The position numbers were made by a program, and so were the translations under genes. The notes under the pieces are model-generated. The model saw only the letters and a list, made by a program, of their open reading frames with translations, was not told where the DNA came from and ran no database searches. Shown piece by piece: positions 8,312 through 16,702 of a stretch of DNA of 64,000 nt. How positions within the stretch are numbered: the stretch's first letter is position 1; each line of letters opens with the position of its first letter. The DNA is from an uncultured Prevotellaceae bacterium (GTDB taxonomy: Bacteria; Bacteroidota; Bacteroidia; Bacteroidales; Bacteroidaceae), in assembly GCA_900316285.1 (NCBI GenBank), contig ONCG01000002.1, positions 1 to 64,000 on the forward strand, given 5' to 3'.

Positions 8312-9517
8312 TTACTTCAGCGTCAGCACGACGTACTCCGACTGCGTGCCGATGCGGAACTTGCCGCCCCAGATGCCAATGCCACTGGTGACGTAGAAGC
8401 GGGTGTTGCCCTTCGTGAGCGAACCATAGGCGCACTCATAGATAGCATCCTCAATCCATGAGATAGGCCACACCTGTCCGTAATGCGTGTGACCGCTGAA
8501 CTGGAAGTCGATGCCAGCAGCCGCCGTGCGTTCCAAGTGGTAAGGCTGGTGGTCGAGGAGGATGGAAAAAGAACCGTCCAACGCCGGTCCACTAAGGAGA
8601 GGAGCAGCCTCCCCTACAGCCCCCGAGGGGGCCTCTATAGTCTTCGTGGCAGAAGGCATGGCTATGGTGTCCCCCTCGGGGGACGAAAGGGGGGCCCTCC
8701 TACCGTTTGTCCTGTCATCTCTTCCGATAATCGTCAAGTTGCCATAGTCGGGCAGAGTGACCACGGAATCGCGGAGCAGATGGATGCCGGCATCGCGATA
8801 GAACTTCTGGGCACGGGGCTCGCCGCTATAGTACTCATGGTTTCCAAGACAGGCATAGATGGGCGCCTTGATTCTTTTGAACTCCTCTGCCACATTCTCT
8901 TCCAACAAGGGGCGCACGCTAATATCGATGATGTCGCCGGCAATCAACACCAAGTCGGGTTGCTCAGCATTAACTTTGTCGACCCACTTGGCAAACTCTG
9001 CACGGCTGTTGTGATACCCCAAGTGCAGGTCGCTCATCAACACGAGTTTCAATGGCCGTGTCACCTTTCCGTTTGTGTCGATTTCCATCGGCACACGTAC
9101 CTTGTTTAGATAATGCAAGTTGGCATACGTGAAAAGCGCAACCATGAAACCCAGCACGCAAAGTGTGCCGGGAAGGCTGCCGCGAAGAAAGCCCATCCGC
9201 ATATCCTCTCCAACGGAGGGGCGAGCAAAATGCAACACCAGCGCCACGACATCCAATGCGAGGAAAAGCATAAAGAGGTAGAGCAGGATGAAGAGCGTAG
9301 AGTTTCCAACGTTGTACATCACCCGTGCCAACGGCAGCGGCACGCGGTCAAGTCCGATGACGAAGTTCAAAATAAACAATGCAAAGCAGGCCGTCATCAG
9401 CAATACAACGACCCATTTCCACACGGTTGCCAACGGAAGAATCCGCCAAACATGCCAACCCACATACGCGCATCCCAACAGCGGGAGCAGGAAAAAGACT
9501 AATGCCCATAGTTTCAT
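8312..9517 (-). CDS. Membrane-anchored metallophosphoesterase (YkuE-like)
   Basis: A 401-residue protein. Several N-terminal transmembrane helices (residues 3-135) are followed by a cytosolic calcineurin-like phosphoesterase domain with the metal motifs SDLHLG (162), AGDIID (193), GNHEYY (225), LDHQPYH (321) and GHTHYGQ. It hydrolyses phosphoesters, in this subfamily possibly lipid-linked. The ATG at 9517 is chosen because the promoter box TATCTTTG (9522-9529) lies between it and an upstream in-frame codon. Residues about 270-315, between the GRDD and LDHQP motifs, are a low-complexity Pro/Ser/Ala segment encoded by two G+C-rich palindromic repeats, an apparent in-frame insertion. Confidence 0.88.
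   Translation of the reverse strand: MKLWALVFFLLPLLGCAYVGWHVWRILPLATVWKWVVVLLMTACFALFILNFVIGLDRVPLPLARVMYNVGNSTLFILLYLFMLFLALDVVALVLHFARPSVGEDMRMGFLRGSLPGTLCVLGFMVALFTYANLHYLNKVRVPMEIDTNGKVTRPLKLVLMSDLHLGYHNSRAEFAKWVDKVNAEQPDLVLIAGDIIDISVRPLLEENVAEEFKRIKAPIYACLGNHEYYSGEPRAQKFYRDAGIHLLRDSVVTLPDYGNLTIIGRDDRTNGRRAPLSSPEGDTIAMPSATKTIEAPSGAVGEAAPLLSGPALDGSFSILLDHQPYHLERTAAAGIDFQFSGHTHYGQVWPISWIEDAIYECAYGSLTKGNTRFYVTSGIGIWGGKFRIGTQSEYVVLTLK
8573..8710. repeat. Palindromic G+C-rich repeats inserted in frame in the phosphoesterase gene
   Basis: Contains GCCCCCGAGGGGGC (8619-8632) and GTCCCCCTCGGGGGAC (8668-8683). The second, with its flank GACGAAAGGGGGG, closely matches intergenic 46727-46753. The segment encodes residues about 270-315, which have no place in the usual metallophosphoesterase core. 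Confidence 0.75.
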
Positions 9518-9521
9518 GCTG

Positions 9522-9529
9522 CAAAGATA
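9522..9529 (-). promoter_or_regulatory. -7 box only four bases from the start codon
   Basis: Minus-strand TATCTTTG, then CAGC, then the ATG at 9517. Given the usual spacing from this box to the transcript start, the mRNA should be leaderless or nearly so. Confidence 0.6.
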
Positions 9530-9876
9530 CACTTTTTTCCTGAAACCCCGTTCCAGTTCAGGGAATAATTAACATATCTGCGACTTTCCCTTGTTTCCTG
9601 CAACAGAAAAAGACCATACCATAGAAACAACGTTTTGCTAGAGAGTGGCATCTAAATATTGATAAAAATCATCTGTTTCTCCAAGGTATGCATTTAGTAG
9701 CGTCATCTTGAAATTGTCTTTGGCAAATGTGGCTAATGATACCACCGCTAATGCCATAGTAAAAACTATGTTATGCCATATTTCATCTTATTGAAGTTGA
9801 ATTAATAAATTACATTATGGTGAAGCATTTTAAGTCATAATACCACGATGACCCATATTTTGTGCACTAATATGCT
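9530..9876. other. Intergenic gap, holding only a doubtful short ORF
   Basis: A+T-rich region between two minus-strand genes. The only coding candidate is the 39-codon reading frame at 9638-9757. No repeat or RNA structure is evident. Confidence 0.5.
9638..9757 (-). CDS. Possible small peptide ORF or gene remnant
   Basis: A 39-residue frame beginning MALAVVSLATFAKDNFKM and ending DDFYQYLDATL. The composition looks protein-like (hydrophobic start, polar tail). A second frame just upstream, beginning MKYGIT, runs into a stop and would join it after a frameshift, so this may be the remains of a slightly longer secreted peptide gene. No clear ribosome binding site is present. I do not recognise it. 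Confidence 0.2.
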   Translation of the reverse strand: MALAVVSLATFAKDNFKMTLLNAYLGETDDFYQYLDATL

Positions 9877-12372
9877 TTATATGTTAAACATTATTCTGCA
9901 TAAGAAATCCCTTGGCCTCATCTGGTTTAGGACGATGATGTCGGTATAGTCGGTGGTGTAGTGACGGCGGTAGTTGCGTGTGCCGAAGAGGTTAGAGCAT
10001 AAAAGTCCTGCCTCGAAGGTCTTGGCGCGATAGGATATGGAGAGATCGCTGAAATAATTGGTAGAAACGGATTTATCGTTACTATGATAGAGTTCATTCG
10101 TCCATTCTATCTGCCATTTGCCTGGCAATATGAACACTTTTAACTCATGGTTCCACGATTGAAGTGCATTTGTCATCGACTGGTGGCTGTAGTGGTAAGC
10201 AGACTCTTCCTCTATGGAGAGCCAGCGAGTAGGCTTCAATGAGAACCGCAACGAGGCTCTGCCGTTGCGGGTATGCTGACGGGCAAGAGAGTGATTGATC
10301 AGCAGGTCGTAATTGGTCCATGAGTAACTTCCGTTCAGTGTTATACTGAGCTTTGCCCAAAAGATGGATTTGCCCAAACTGCCAGAAAGGCTAAAGGTCT
10401 CCCGGTCCTGGCGGAAATCGGTAGCCTGACGAATATAGACATTATTCACAAGTTGACTCTCATAGATAACGGCATCACGCAGATTGCTGTAACCAGAAGT
10501 GAATCTACTGAACATACCTGTCATCACATTACGATAGCCTAATCCTATATTTGCCGTTTGTCCCGTGGTGTTTTCAAACTGTCCTGAGCCTTGCTGACAA
10601 GAGATGTAATCGGTGTAATAAGGCTGACAGGTGATAGTGGTGATGTCGCTGGGAGTCCATCGGTAACTGTAACTGCCGCTGATGTCGAGTTTAGAGGTCA
10701 GACTATAGCGGACGAACAAACGCGGCTCGGCAAGGAAGTTCTCGCTGTGCATATTCTGGTACTGGCGCAGCAGCCAACTGAGCCGTCCATTCAGGCCGAT
10801 GCTCCATGCTCCTTCGCGATAGCTAAGTGATGGCTCTATGTATGGCTGATACTCGCTATAGCGGTCTTTGTCGCTCAATGCCAACCACTGGTTCTTGGTC
10901 TCAAAACCTGCCTGCCAGATAAATTTTACTTGCCTGATGCTGTGCTGATAATAGGCGTAGGCCTTCCAGTAGAGCGTCTGCTGGGTGAGCTGCTGCGTGC
11001 TGTCATTGGTCAGTAGCAACGTACCTGGCAGATAGCTGTAGCTGAACAGCGAGTTGACGGAGTAGCTTTGCCCGTTCTTCAGTTTGTTGATGAGTTCGAG
11101 ATTGTCCACGACGTAGCGTTTGCGGGGTTCAACGTATTGGGGAGTATGCTGTCCGTTTAACATCGAAATTCCCTCGCTCTTATTGAAGTCGATATAGCCT
11201 TTCAGCGTGTTCGACAGATAGTGGTTGTCGCGGTTGGCCTTATAGAGTAGTTCGGCCTGCCACTCGCTGCGGGTGCTTCTTGCTGACTGTTCCTCGGCAA
11301 TCACGGCGGAGTCAGCGTCGAGATAGATAGTCTGACGATTCTGTTGCTGATGACTGCGGTCATAGAGTCCTGTCAGTTGAAGTCTCAGGTCATCGTCCTT
11401 TTTATTCTTAAACAGCCAGTTTGTGGCGGCGATATAGGTATCGTTGAACTTGCTGCGCTGGGGTTCCAGACTTGGCGCACCTAAGCTGATGTTGCTGAGG
11501 ATGCCGCTCTCCGTGGGAGCCGTCTTGTCAAAGCTTGACAGGTCTGTCACTTCGTGTTCGATGTCCTTGCCCGTGTTGTTGGCCTTCACCATTGAGATGC
11601 TTTGCTTCTTGCGTCCAAATACCATTTCCAACAGACGTGCATCCCTCAGCCAATTATCACCATATCCCGTTGCTACGTCCACCACCCCCTGCCACACGTT
11701 CTTCGCCTCGTCCTTCAGCACCAGATTAAGTGCGGCCTGCTCAGAAAACTGAATATCCTTCAGGGCTTTTACGGGCTGGTGGTTCTCATACACCTGCACG
11801 CTCTTCACCTTATCAGCAGAAAGGTTCTCACTCGCCATCGCATACTTGCCGCCTAACAAGTCTATCCCCTCGATATAGAACTTGTTGATGACCTTGCCCA
11901 GATATCTGATGGCACCCGTCGGCAATACCTCCAGCCCAGGCATCTTGGCAATCACATCGGCAATCGAACGGTCTTGTTTCTGCCTGAATCCTGCTACGGA
12001 GTAGGTAAGTGTGTCGCCCTCCTCACGGATGCGCTGTGGTGTCACCTTCACCTCTTTCAATGCAATGGCCTGCTCCGACATCCTGACGGTCTGCCCGTTC
12101 TTGTAGTCCTTCAGCGGTATCACCACTTTTGCGAAGCCCATCATCAGAAACTCTACATCCTTCGCCTCTTTCCCCTGCGGAATGGTCAGCGAGAAACTAC
12201 CATCCTGTCCTGACCTTGCAAATGCCACGACAGAGCCCCCATCTCCTTTCGCCACGACGGAGGCTGACGCGAGCGGCTTCCCGCTCATGTCTTCCACCCT
12301 TCCCGTGAAGTTCTGCGCCTTACCTTCGAGTGAGACTAACATAATAATGTATAGCAGCAGACGCTTCATCAT
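9877..12372 (-). CDS. Outer-membrane TonB-receptor-like barrel paired with GLPGLI protein
   Basis: An 831-residue protein with a signal peptide (LLLYIIMLVSLEGKAQ), a carboxypeptidase-regulatory-like domain (about residues 20-100, NFTGRVEDMSGKPLASASVV), a plug-like domain (IADVIAKMPGLEVLPTGAI, then INKFYIEGIDLLGGKYAMA) and a C-terminal beta-barrel. It overlaps the GLPGLI gene by 4 bp (ATGA), so the two are translationally coupled. GLPGLI-barrel pairs are common in Bacteroidetes, but their cargo is unknown. The start is the first of two tandem ATG codons. Confidence 0.85.
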   Translation of the reverse strand: MMKRLLLYIIMLVSLEGKAQNFTGRVEDMSGKPLASASVVAKGDGGSVVAFARSGQDGSFSLTIPQGKEAKDVEFLMMGFAKVVIPLKDYKNGQTVRMSEQAIALKEVKVTPQRIREEGDTLTYSVAGFRQKQDRSIADVIAKMPGLEVLPTGAIRYLGKVINKFYIEGIDLLGGKYAMASENLSADKVKSVQVYENHQPVKALKDIQFSEQAALNLVLKDEAKNVWQGVVDVATGYGDNWLRDARLLEMVFGRKKQSISMVKANNTGKDIEHEVTDLSSFDKTAPTESGILSNISLGAPSLEPQRSKFNDTYIAATNWLFKNKKDDDLRLQLTGLYDRSHQQQNRQTIYLDADSAVIAEEQSARSTRSEWQAELLYKANRDNHYLSNTLKGYIDFNKSEGISMLNGQHTPQYVEPRKRYVVDNLELINKLKNGQSYSVNSLFSYSYLPGTLLLTNDSTQQLTQQTLYWKAYAYYQHSIRQVKFIWQAGFETKNQWLALSDKDRYSEYQPYIEPSLSYREGAWSIGLNGRLSWLLRQYQNMHSENFLAEPRLFVRYSLTSKLDISGSYSYRWTPSDITTITCQPYYTDYISCQQGSGQFENTTGQTANIGLGYRNVMTGMFSRFTSGYSNLRDAVIYESQLVNNVYIRQATDFRQDRETFSLSGSLGKSIFWAKLSITLNGSYSWTNYDLLINHSLARQHTRNGRASLRFSLKPTRWLSIEEESAYHYSHQSMTNALQSWNHELKVFILPGKWQIEWTNELYHSNDKSVSTNYFSDLSISYRAKTFEAGLLCSNLFGTRNYRRHYTTDYTDIIVLNQMRPRDFLCRIMFNI

Positions 12373-13223
12373 TTGTTTTCAAGCTCTATGGGTTCGTATG
12401 GAATTGGTTTGTCGTCTTTCTCTGTAATATCAACTAACTTGCCATTCTTAACAGTTGCGAGCATTGTACCAGTAGAAAGGAGCATTGCGACTGGAGTGGC
12501 ATACATTCGCGTGATGGTTTTCAATGCCTTATCCTTACTGGTATGCACCTGCCTTTCGAATGTATTCTTAACTATTTTCCTCTTTGTCTTTTCAATGCCT
12601 ATGGCCTCCCAAATATACATTCCTGTAGATTCTTCCACTTTGAGAATAAGTCCAGGCAACCCAAAGAACTTATATGGTCCGGCAGAAAGTGGTAAATCCA
12701 CAGTATACCAAGCTGTATATTTGCGCCCGGCATAATTGGTTGTTGCCTTATGGCAGGAATAACCAAGAATCTCCTGTGTGCCATCAGCCAAGTTCCATAC
12801 CTGCGGCCTTGCTTCTTCCTCGTAAGTGAGAGTGCCAAGAGCCCCAAACATTCTATATGATATCATGTTTTGATTGGAGCCATTGTTGCGGATAATGTTA
12901 AAAGCGAAGACCGGCTTCTGTAGTCCTTTCGACGACTTACCGAATTTCGATTTCTCTGTGTATAAAGAGTCGAGCGAGTACATATTCCAGCTGTAGTCTT
13001 TAACGTAGCTGTTGCCTATCTGTACAACTCGGGTATCATGATGATACTCTTGCTGACTTTTACTGTCCTTGAAACTCATGGCGTACGTCACATGAAATTG
13101 TTCGTCATCTAACACTTCTGTTTTTACTATCTTGTAGGTTGATTGCAAAGCGAACTGCTGGGCAAAGGAGAATTGCCCAAAAGTGAATAGCAATAAAACT
13201 ATTATCAACAAAGACTTCCTCAT
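12369..13223 (-). CDS. GLPGLI family protein
   Basis: A 284-residue exported protein: signal peptide at residues 3-21 (LLIIVLLLFTFGQFSFAQQ), then a beta-rich body holding the family-defining motif GLPGLILKVEE at about residues 185-195, near a tryptophan-bearing AWYTVDLPLSAGPYKF stretch. Family members are periplasmic or outer-membrane associated and of unknown function. It is followed, with a 4-bp overlap, by the barrel gene and preceded, also with a 4-bp overlap, by a possible 35-residue ORF. Confidence 0.9.
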   Translation of the reverse strand: MRKSLLIIVLLLFTFGQFSFAQQFALQSTYKIVKTEVLDDEQFHVTYAMSFKDSKSQQEYHHDTRVVQIGNSYVKDYSWNMYSLDSLYTEKSKFGKSSKGLQKPVFAFNIIRNNGSNQNMISYRMFGALGTLTYEEEARPQVWNLADGTQEILGYSCHKATTNYAGRKYTAWYTVDLPLSAGPYKFFGLPGLILKVEESTGMYIWEAIGIEKTKRKIVKNTFERQVHTSKDKALKTITRMYATPVAMLLSTGTMLATVKNGKLVDITEKDDKPIPYEPIELENK

Positions 13224-13327
13224 ATCATTCTTTTACGGATTATACCATCTGAAACCACATTGTCCCATGAGTTAGCTTCCTCGAATTCATAATCAGTAAT
13301 AGAACTGCGTAAAACCGCCATCTCCAT
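13220..13327 (-). CDS. Possible 35-residue ORF coupled to the GLPGLI gene
   Basis: A short frame starting MEMAVLRSSITDYEF and ending GIIRKRMI, acidic in the middle. Its stop overlaps the GLPGLI start as ATGA, the same coupling used by the next gene pair. The open frame runs upstream without an ATG (EEQTVRQV), so the true start is uncertain. I do not recognise the product. It may be a leader peptide, a small partner or chance. Confidence 0.3.
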   Translation of the reverse strand: MEMAVLRSSITDYEFEEANSWDNVVSDGIIRKRMI

Positions 13328-13434
13328 TACTTGTCTTACCGTTTGCTCTTCTTGAACATTTCTGAATTTGCTTTGTTCATGTTATTTGTGTTTAAATTAT
13401 AAAAACTATTTTCTTCATGTCAAGATTATTTTGA

Positions 13435-14205
13435 TTATTCTGCGTCAGCCTCTTTGATCTTTGCTAATAGTTCTTCGCGCTTCGTCTCGCTCGTGCCGTG
13501 AACGGCATAACGGACGACGCCCTGTTTGTCGACAACGACGGTGAAGGGGAAGCCCTCGGTGCCAATCCACGACATCATGTCCTTGGCTTCTACAAGGTGC
13601 GTCCATGTGAAGTGGTGCTTGTCTGTTATCCTCCTAACAATTTCTGCATCATGATAGGTGGCAGAGAAGAACATCACGTTAGGAAACTTCTCTTTCCATG
13701 TTGAGAGTTCAGGCATCTCGGCACGGCAAGGGCCACAGCCAGAATACCACAAGTTGAGCACCATGACGTGGCCTCGGACGCTGTCGTTCGTCCATGTGCG
13801 CCCATCCATATCCTTCTCGCTGAACTGCGGGAAGTGCTCGCCAGCCTTGGGCGAGTAAAATGTGCCGTCGGCTTTGACATTTGCCTGTGTCAATTCCTGC
13901 ATCGTCCGCATCATGTTAACGCCATTCTGGAACTGGTCGGCGTTGTGAACCTGCTCACGCGGGATTGCCTTACGAACGACCGACTTGGGCAAATCGACAT
14001 CAAGCCCGATGGCTACCACACTATTTCCCTCGTTGTCCCTAAGCCTTGTCACGCTTGGCATCGCATCAGGAAGTTTCGGCATCTCACGGAAGAAATAACC
14101 GTTGATTAAGAACTTCGGAACGATTGTATCGATACGTGCCTCTTGTGCCTGTCCGGCCATTGCAACGATAGCAAACAAAGCGGTGATGAAGGTTTTCATG
14201 TCCAT
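13435..14205 (-). CDS. TlpA/ResA-like thioredoxin-fold protein
   Basis: A 256-residue exported protein. Signal peptide at residues 3-20 (FITALFAIVAMAGQAQ), an N-terminal region without a known domain, then a thioredoxin fold from about residue 115 (GEHFPQFSEKDMDGRTW) with the active site WYSGCGPCRAEMP near 155 and the cis-proline loop GTEGFPFTVVVD near 215. CGPC-type periplasmic thioredoxins reduce or exchange disulfides in envelope proteins. Two in-frame ATG codons (14205 and 14199) are possible. A promoter-like TAATTTCG lies just upstream. It is a separate unit from the GLPGLI operon, about 210 bp away. Confidence 0.9.
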   Translation of the reverse strand: MDMKTFITALFAIVAMAGQAQEARIDTIVPKFLINGYFFREMPKLPDAMPSVTRLRDNEGNSVVAIGLDVDLPKSVVRKAIPREQVHNADQFQNGVNMMRTMQELTQANVKADGTFYSPKAGEHFPQFSEKDMDGRTWTNDSVRGHVMVLNLWYSGCGPCRAEMPELSTWKEKFPNVMFFSATYHDAEIVRRITDKHHFTWTHLVEAKDMMSWIGTEGFPFTVVVDKQGVVRYAVHGTSETKREELLAKIKEADAE

Positions 14206-14260
14206 TATTCATTTTATTTGATGAAATACGGCTGCGAAATTACAAAAACCATACAAATAG

Positions 14261-14296
14261 ACTCTCGGCAAAGCTTGAAAACAGGTTGCCGAGAGT
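14261..14296 (-). terminator. Hairpin terminator after the Crp/Fnr gene
   Basis: ACTCTCGGCAA (14261-14271) pairs perfectly with TTGCCGAGAGT (14286-14296), an 11-bp stem with a 14-base loop, 45 bp after the stop. On the minus strand a short T-rich stretch follows. Confidence 0.7.
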
Positions 14297-14340
14297 AAAA
14301 GTTTTAACCCAGGTTAAGAGTTCATATGTGATATTAGGGA

Positions 14341-14916
14341 CTAATCACTACCAAAAGTGATTTCTTTACGAATCTTGCTGATAGTTTTTGGGGTGACGTT
14401 GAGGAACGAGGCGATATCCTGTAGGTTGAGATGCTCCACAATGCCAGGGCAACGCTTCATCAGCAGACAATAACGTTCGTGAGGCGTGGCACGATGAAAG
14501 TCCTGATAACGTGCTTTGAACTGGTTGAGCATGTGCTCACCAATAACGGCACGCAATTCCATGTTCTTGATGTTCTGATGGAAGAAGCCAAGCAACTTCT
14601 CGCCGTTAACCCTCCACACACGGCAGGGCATCATGGCTTCGATGGTAGTCATAGAAGGTTGACCAGACAGGACACAAGGATAATCAGCCACGAACTCGCC
14701 TTCGAAAGAGAACCATGTGATGTGTTCCTTTTCATCGCTGATGCCGCGAGTTATATACTTGAAGCACCCCTCGGTGACGAAGCCGAACCATCGTGCCGGT
14801 TCACCCTCTCGCTCCAGCAGGTCGCCCTTATGGTAAATGGCTGCCTCGCCTTCCCGCTTGCAGAACTCCTGTAGCGTCTCAAGGTCTAAACTATGATGGC
14901 TGAATTTCTGTTCCAT
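14341..14916 (-). CDS. Crp/Fnr family transcriptional regulator
   Basis: A 191-residue protein from the ATG at 14916, chosen because its promoter box TAATTTTG (14937-14944) lies downstream of the longer in-frame start. Residues about 20-110 form a cyclic-nucleotide-binding-type beta roll (IYHKGDLLEREGEPARWFGF, then EGEFVADYPCVLSG). The C-terminal HTH includes LNLQDIASFLNVTPKTISKI. No Fe-S cysteine cluster is visible, so it is not a classical Fnr. It is divergent from the A+T-rich island with back-to-back promoters and could control it. Confidence 0.85.
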   Translation of the reverse strand: MEQKFSHHSLDLETLQEFCKREGEAAIYHKGDLLEREGEPARWFGFVTEGCFKYITRGISDEKEHITWFSFEGEFVADYPCVLSGQPSMTTIEAMMPCRVWRVNGEKLLGFFHQNIKNMELRAVIGEHMLNQFKARYQDFHRATPHERYCLLMKRCPGIVEHLNLQDIASFLNVTPKTISKIRKEITFGSD

Positions 14917-14936
14917 ACGCCAAATAAATACTGCTG

Positions 14937-15006
14937 CAAAATTACTACTTTTTTCTAAAATTCCTTTCATCATCTTTTGCTATTAACAAAAAAAATTGTA
15001 ATTTTG
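14937..15006. promoter_or_regulatory. Divergent promoter pair, Crp/Fnr gene and A+T-rich island
   Basis: Minus-strand TAATTTTG at 14937-14944 (with CAG after it) faces left. Plus-strand TAATTTTG at 14999-15006 (also followed by CAG) faces right into the island. The two boxes are 54 bp apart. Confidence 0.65.
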
Positions 15007-15251
15007 CAGCGTCCTATATTTGGAGTTCACTCATAGTGTGGCCATGATAGGACTATATATTGAAAAGGTGTTTTTAATAGTATAATGTTTGATGTCTTTG
15101 AGTCTTACAATTCCTCAACAAATTGTTTAGAACAAAGCAACAAATATTATTATGGGACAAGAAAAAAGTAACATGTAAACTCTATCACCTTCATATATAT
15201 ACGATTATCAATTATTACTAATTTTTATTCTGAGAGACAACAAAAGACATC
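15007..15251 (+). other. Long leader of the island with a 7-bp stem
   Basis: About 240 nt between promoter and first gene. GTCCTAT (15011-15017) and ATAGGAC (15047-15053) can pair around a 29-base loop at the very 5' end. A 28-codon frame (15084-15170, MFDVFESYNSSTN...) is present but unsupported. No known riboswitch pattern is recognised. Confidence 0.35.
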
Positions 15252-16697
15252 ATGGAAAGTATTAAACGTCTAGCAATAAATTTAATTATATCAATTAACA
15301 ATCTAGAATCGGATACACAAATCCAAGAGGATTGGAACAACCTTGCGGAATGTATAAACTCATATGACAACTATGATGATATACCTGACGTCAAATATGT
15401 TTCAGAAGCAATATACCTTTACGTCAGACGTTACACGAACAATAATGAAGAAGAAGAGCGCATTCGAGATTTAATAGCATTTTGTCTATTAAAACGGACT
15501 TGTGACGAAACTGAAGGAACTAACAAATCTATTTTTCTCATTATGTTGACACTTTTATTATCTGCTAAAAAGAAATATTTGTTAAATGTGTTCCATTATA
15601 TGTTGCCCCAAGAAGAAATAGATTGTTCATTGAGAGAACCTTCAACTATTGGAGACAAACATACAGAAAGAATGAAACAGAATTATAACGTTATAAAGTT
15701 ATATATCTACAAAAGAGTTAATGAAGCAATTCCACTTAATGATTCTGCACAAAAACTAGTTAGAGGATTTAATGATAATTCTACCTCTTTTATTAACAGA
15801 ATAGGATTGGAGAATATTGATGATATTGACTTTACGAAGGGAGCTGAGTTGCTTAATCGAGCATATGAAAAAATAATAGATTTAGGAAAGTATCAACTAT
15901 ATATATCTTCCAAAGAAAAAAGTGAGATTTATAAGAAAAGCCGAGGATTGATAAAAGACAACTTTGTCTTTCATTCCCATTCATATACAATTGTCGAAGG
16001 AGGGTGGCAAAGAAACAACCACATAGAATCTTATGTCAGAGTGAGTTTTAATCATAATGAAATAGAAATCAACAATATTGGTATCGATAACCAAATTATT
16101 CGTCGTACACTTAAAAAGAGTATAAGAAATATTACTGTTGATAAATTTATTTCGAAAGTAGAATTTCAATTTGATCATAAAGTATCTAGAGGAGACGGAG
16201 ATGATGTTCCCATGGTGTTAACTGTTTCACTAAATAAGGATACTATCACAGAATTAGTTTTCGACTTTATTGTAGGTGATGGACATTTTAGACATCTAAT
16301 TATGAATGGTATGGGCAAGTGGTCGAGTGAGGAAGAATTTAATACCGCGAATATTGATTTCAACTTTAATCTTGGCAATACCATTCCCTTTGATTTAGCG
16401 GCCTCCTACCTTCCAGTCCGTGCCATGACAGCAAATAACATGGGAAAACTAGGTAACGTGGCTATCATTGGATGCAATCCTGTAAAGAAAGTTGGGTTGG
16501 GTCAATCATACGACATAATTGAAAATGAGAATACAGAATACTTTGTTTTCCCTCTACAATCAAATCTATATGAAGAGCTAAAATTATGCGTACTTTCAAT
16601 GGAATCATGGCAACCAGACTGCAATGCGTATAAAACTATTGAAGGTTATATACACGGAGAATTAAAAAAAGTTCATATTGATAAACTGTTGTATTAA
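15252..16697 (+). CDS. Unknown protein, first gene of the A+T-rich island
   Basis: A 481-residue protein I do not recognise. No signal peptide or transmembrane helix is visible, so it is probably cytosolic. The N-terminal third is helical and acidic (residues 15-80), with a leucine-rich helical piece near 95-115. Residues about 230-350 look beta-rich (FVFHSHSYTIVEGGW, then KVEFQFDHKV). The C-terminal part starts near TIPFDLAASYLPVRAM and contains GNVAIIGCNPVKKVGLGQSY. Codon use is strongly A/T-ending, unlike the flanking genes, which points to transfer. The next gene starts 5 bp after its stop. Confidence 0.85.
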   Translation: MESIKRLAINLIISINNLESDTQIQEDWNNLAECINSYDNYDDIPDVKYVSEAIYLYVRRYTNNNEEEERIRDLIAFCLLKRTCDETEGTNKSIFLIMLTLLLSAKKKYLLNVFHYMLPQEEIDCSLREPSTIGDKHTERMKQNYNVIKLYIYKRVNEAIPLNDSAQKLVRGFNDNSTSFINRIGLENIDDIDFTKGAELLNRAYEKIIDLGKYQLYISSKEKSEIYKKSRGLIKDNFVFHSHSYTIVEGGWQRNNHIESYVRVSFNHNEIEINNIGIDNQIIRRTLKKSIRNITVDKFISKVEFQFDHKVSRGDGDDVPMVLTVSLNKDTITELVFDFIVGDGHFRHLIMNGMGKWSSEEEFNTANIDFNFNLGNTIPFDLAASYLPVRAMTANNMGKLGNVAIIGCNPVKKVGLGQSYDIIENENTEYFVFPLQSNLYEELKLCVLSMESWQPDCNAYKTIEGYIHGELKKVHIDKLLY

Positions 16698-16702
16698 CAA
16701 TT

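Noticed and set aside
14974-15251. Riboswitch ahead of the island
   Set aside because: Only one short stem is visible and it matches no known riboswitch consensus I can recall.
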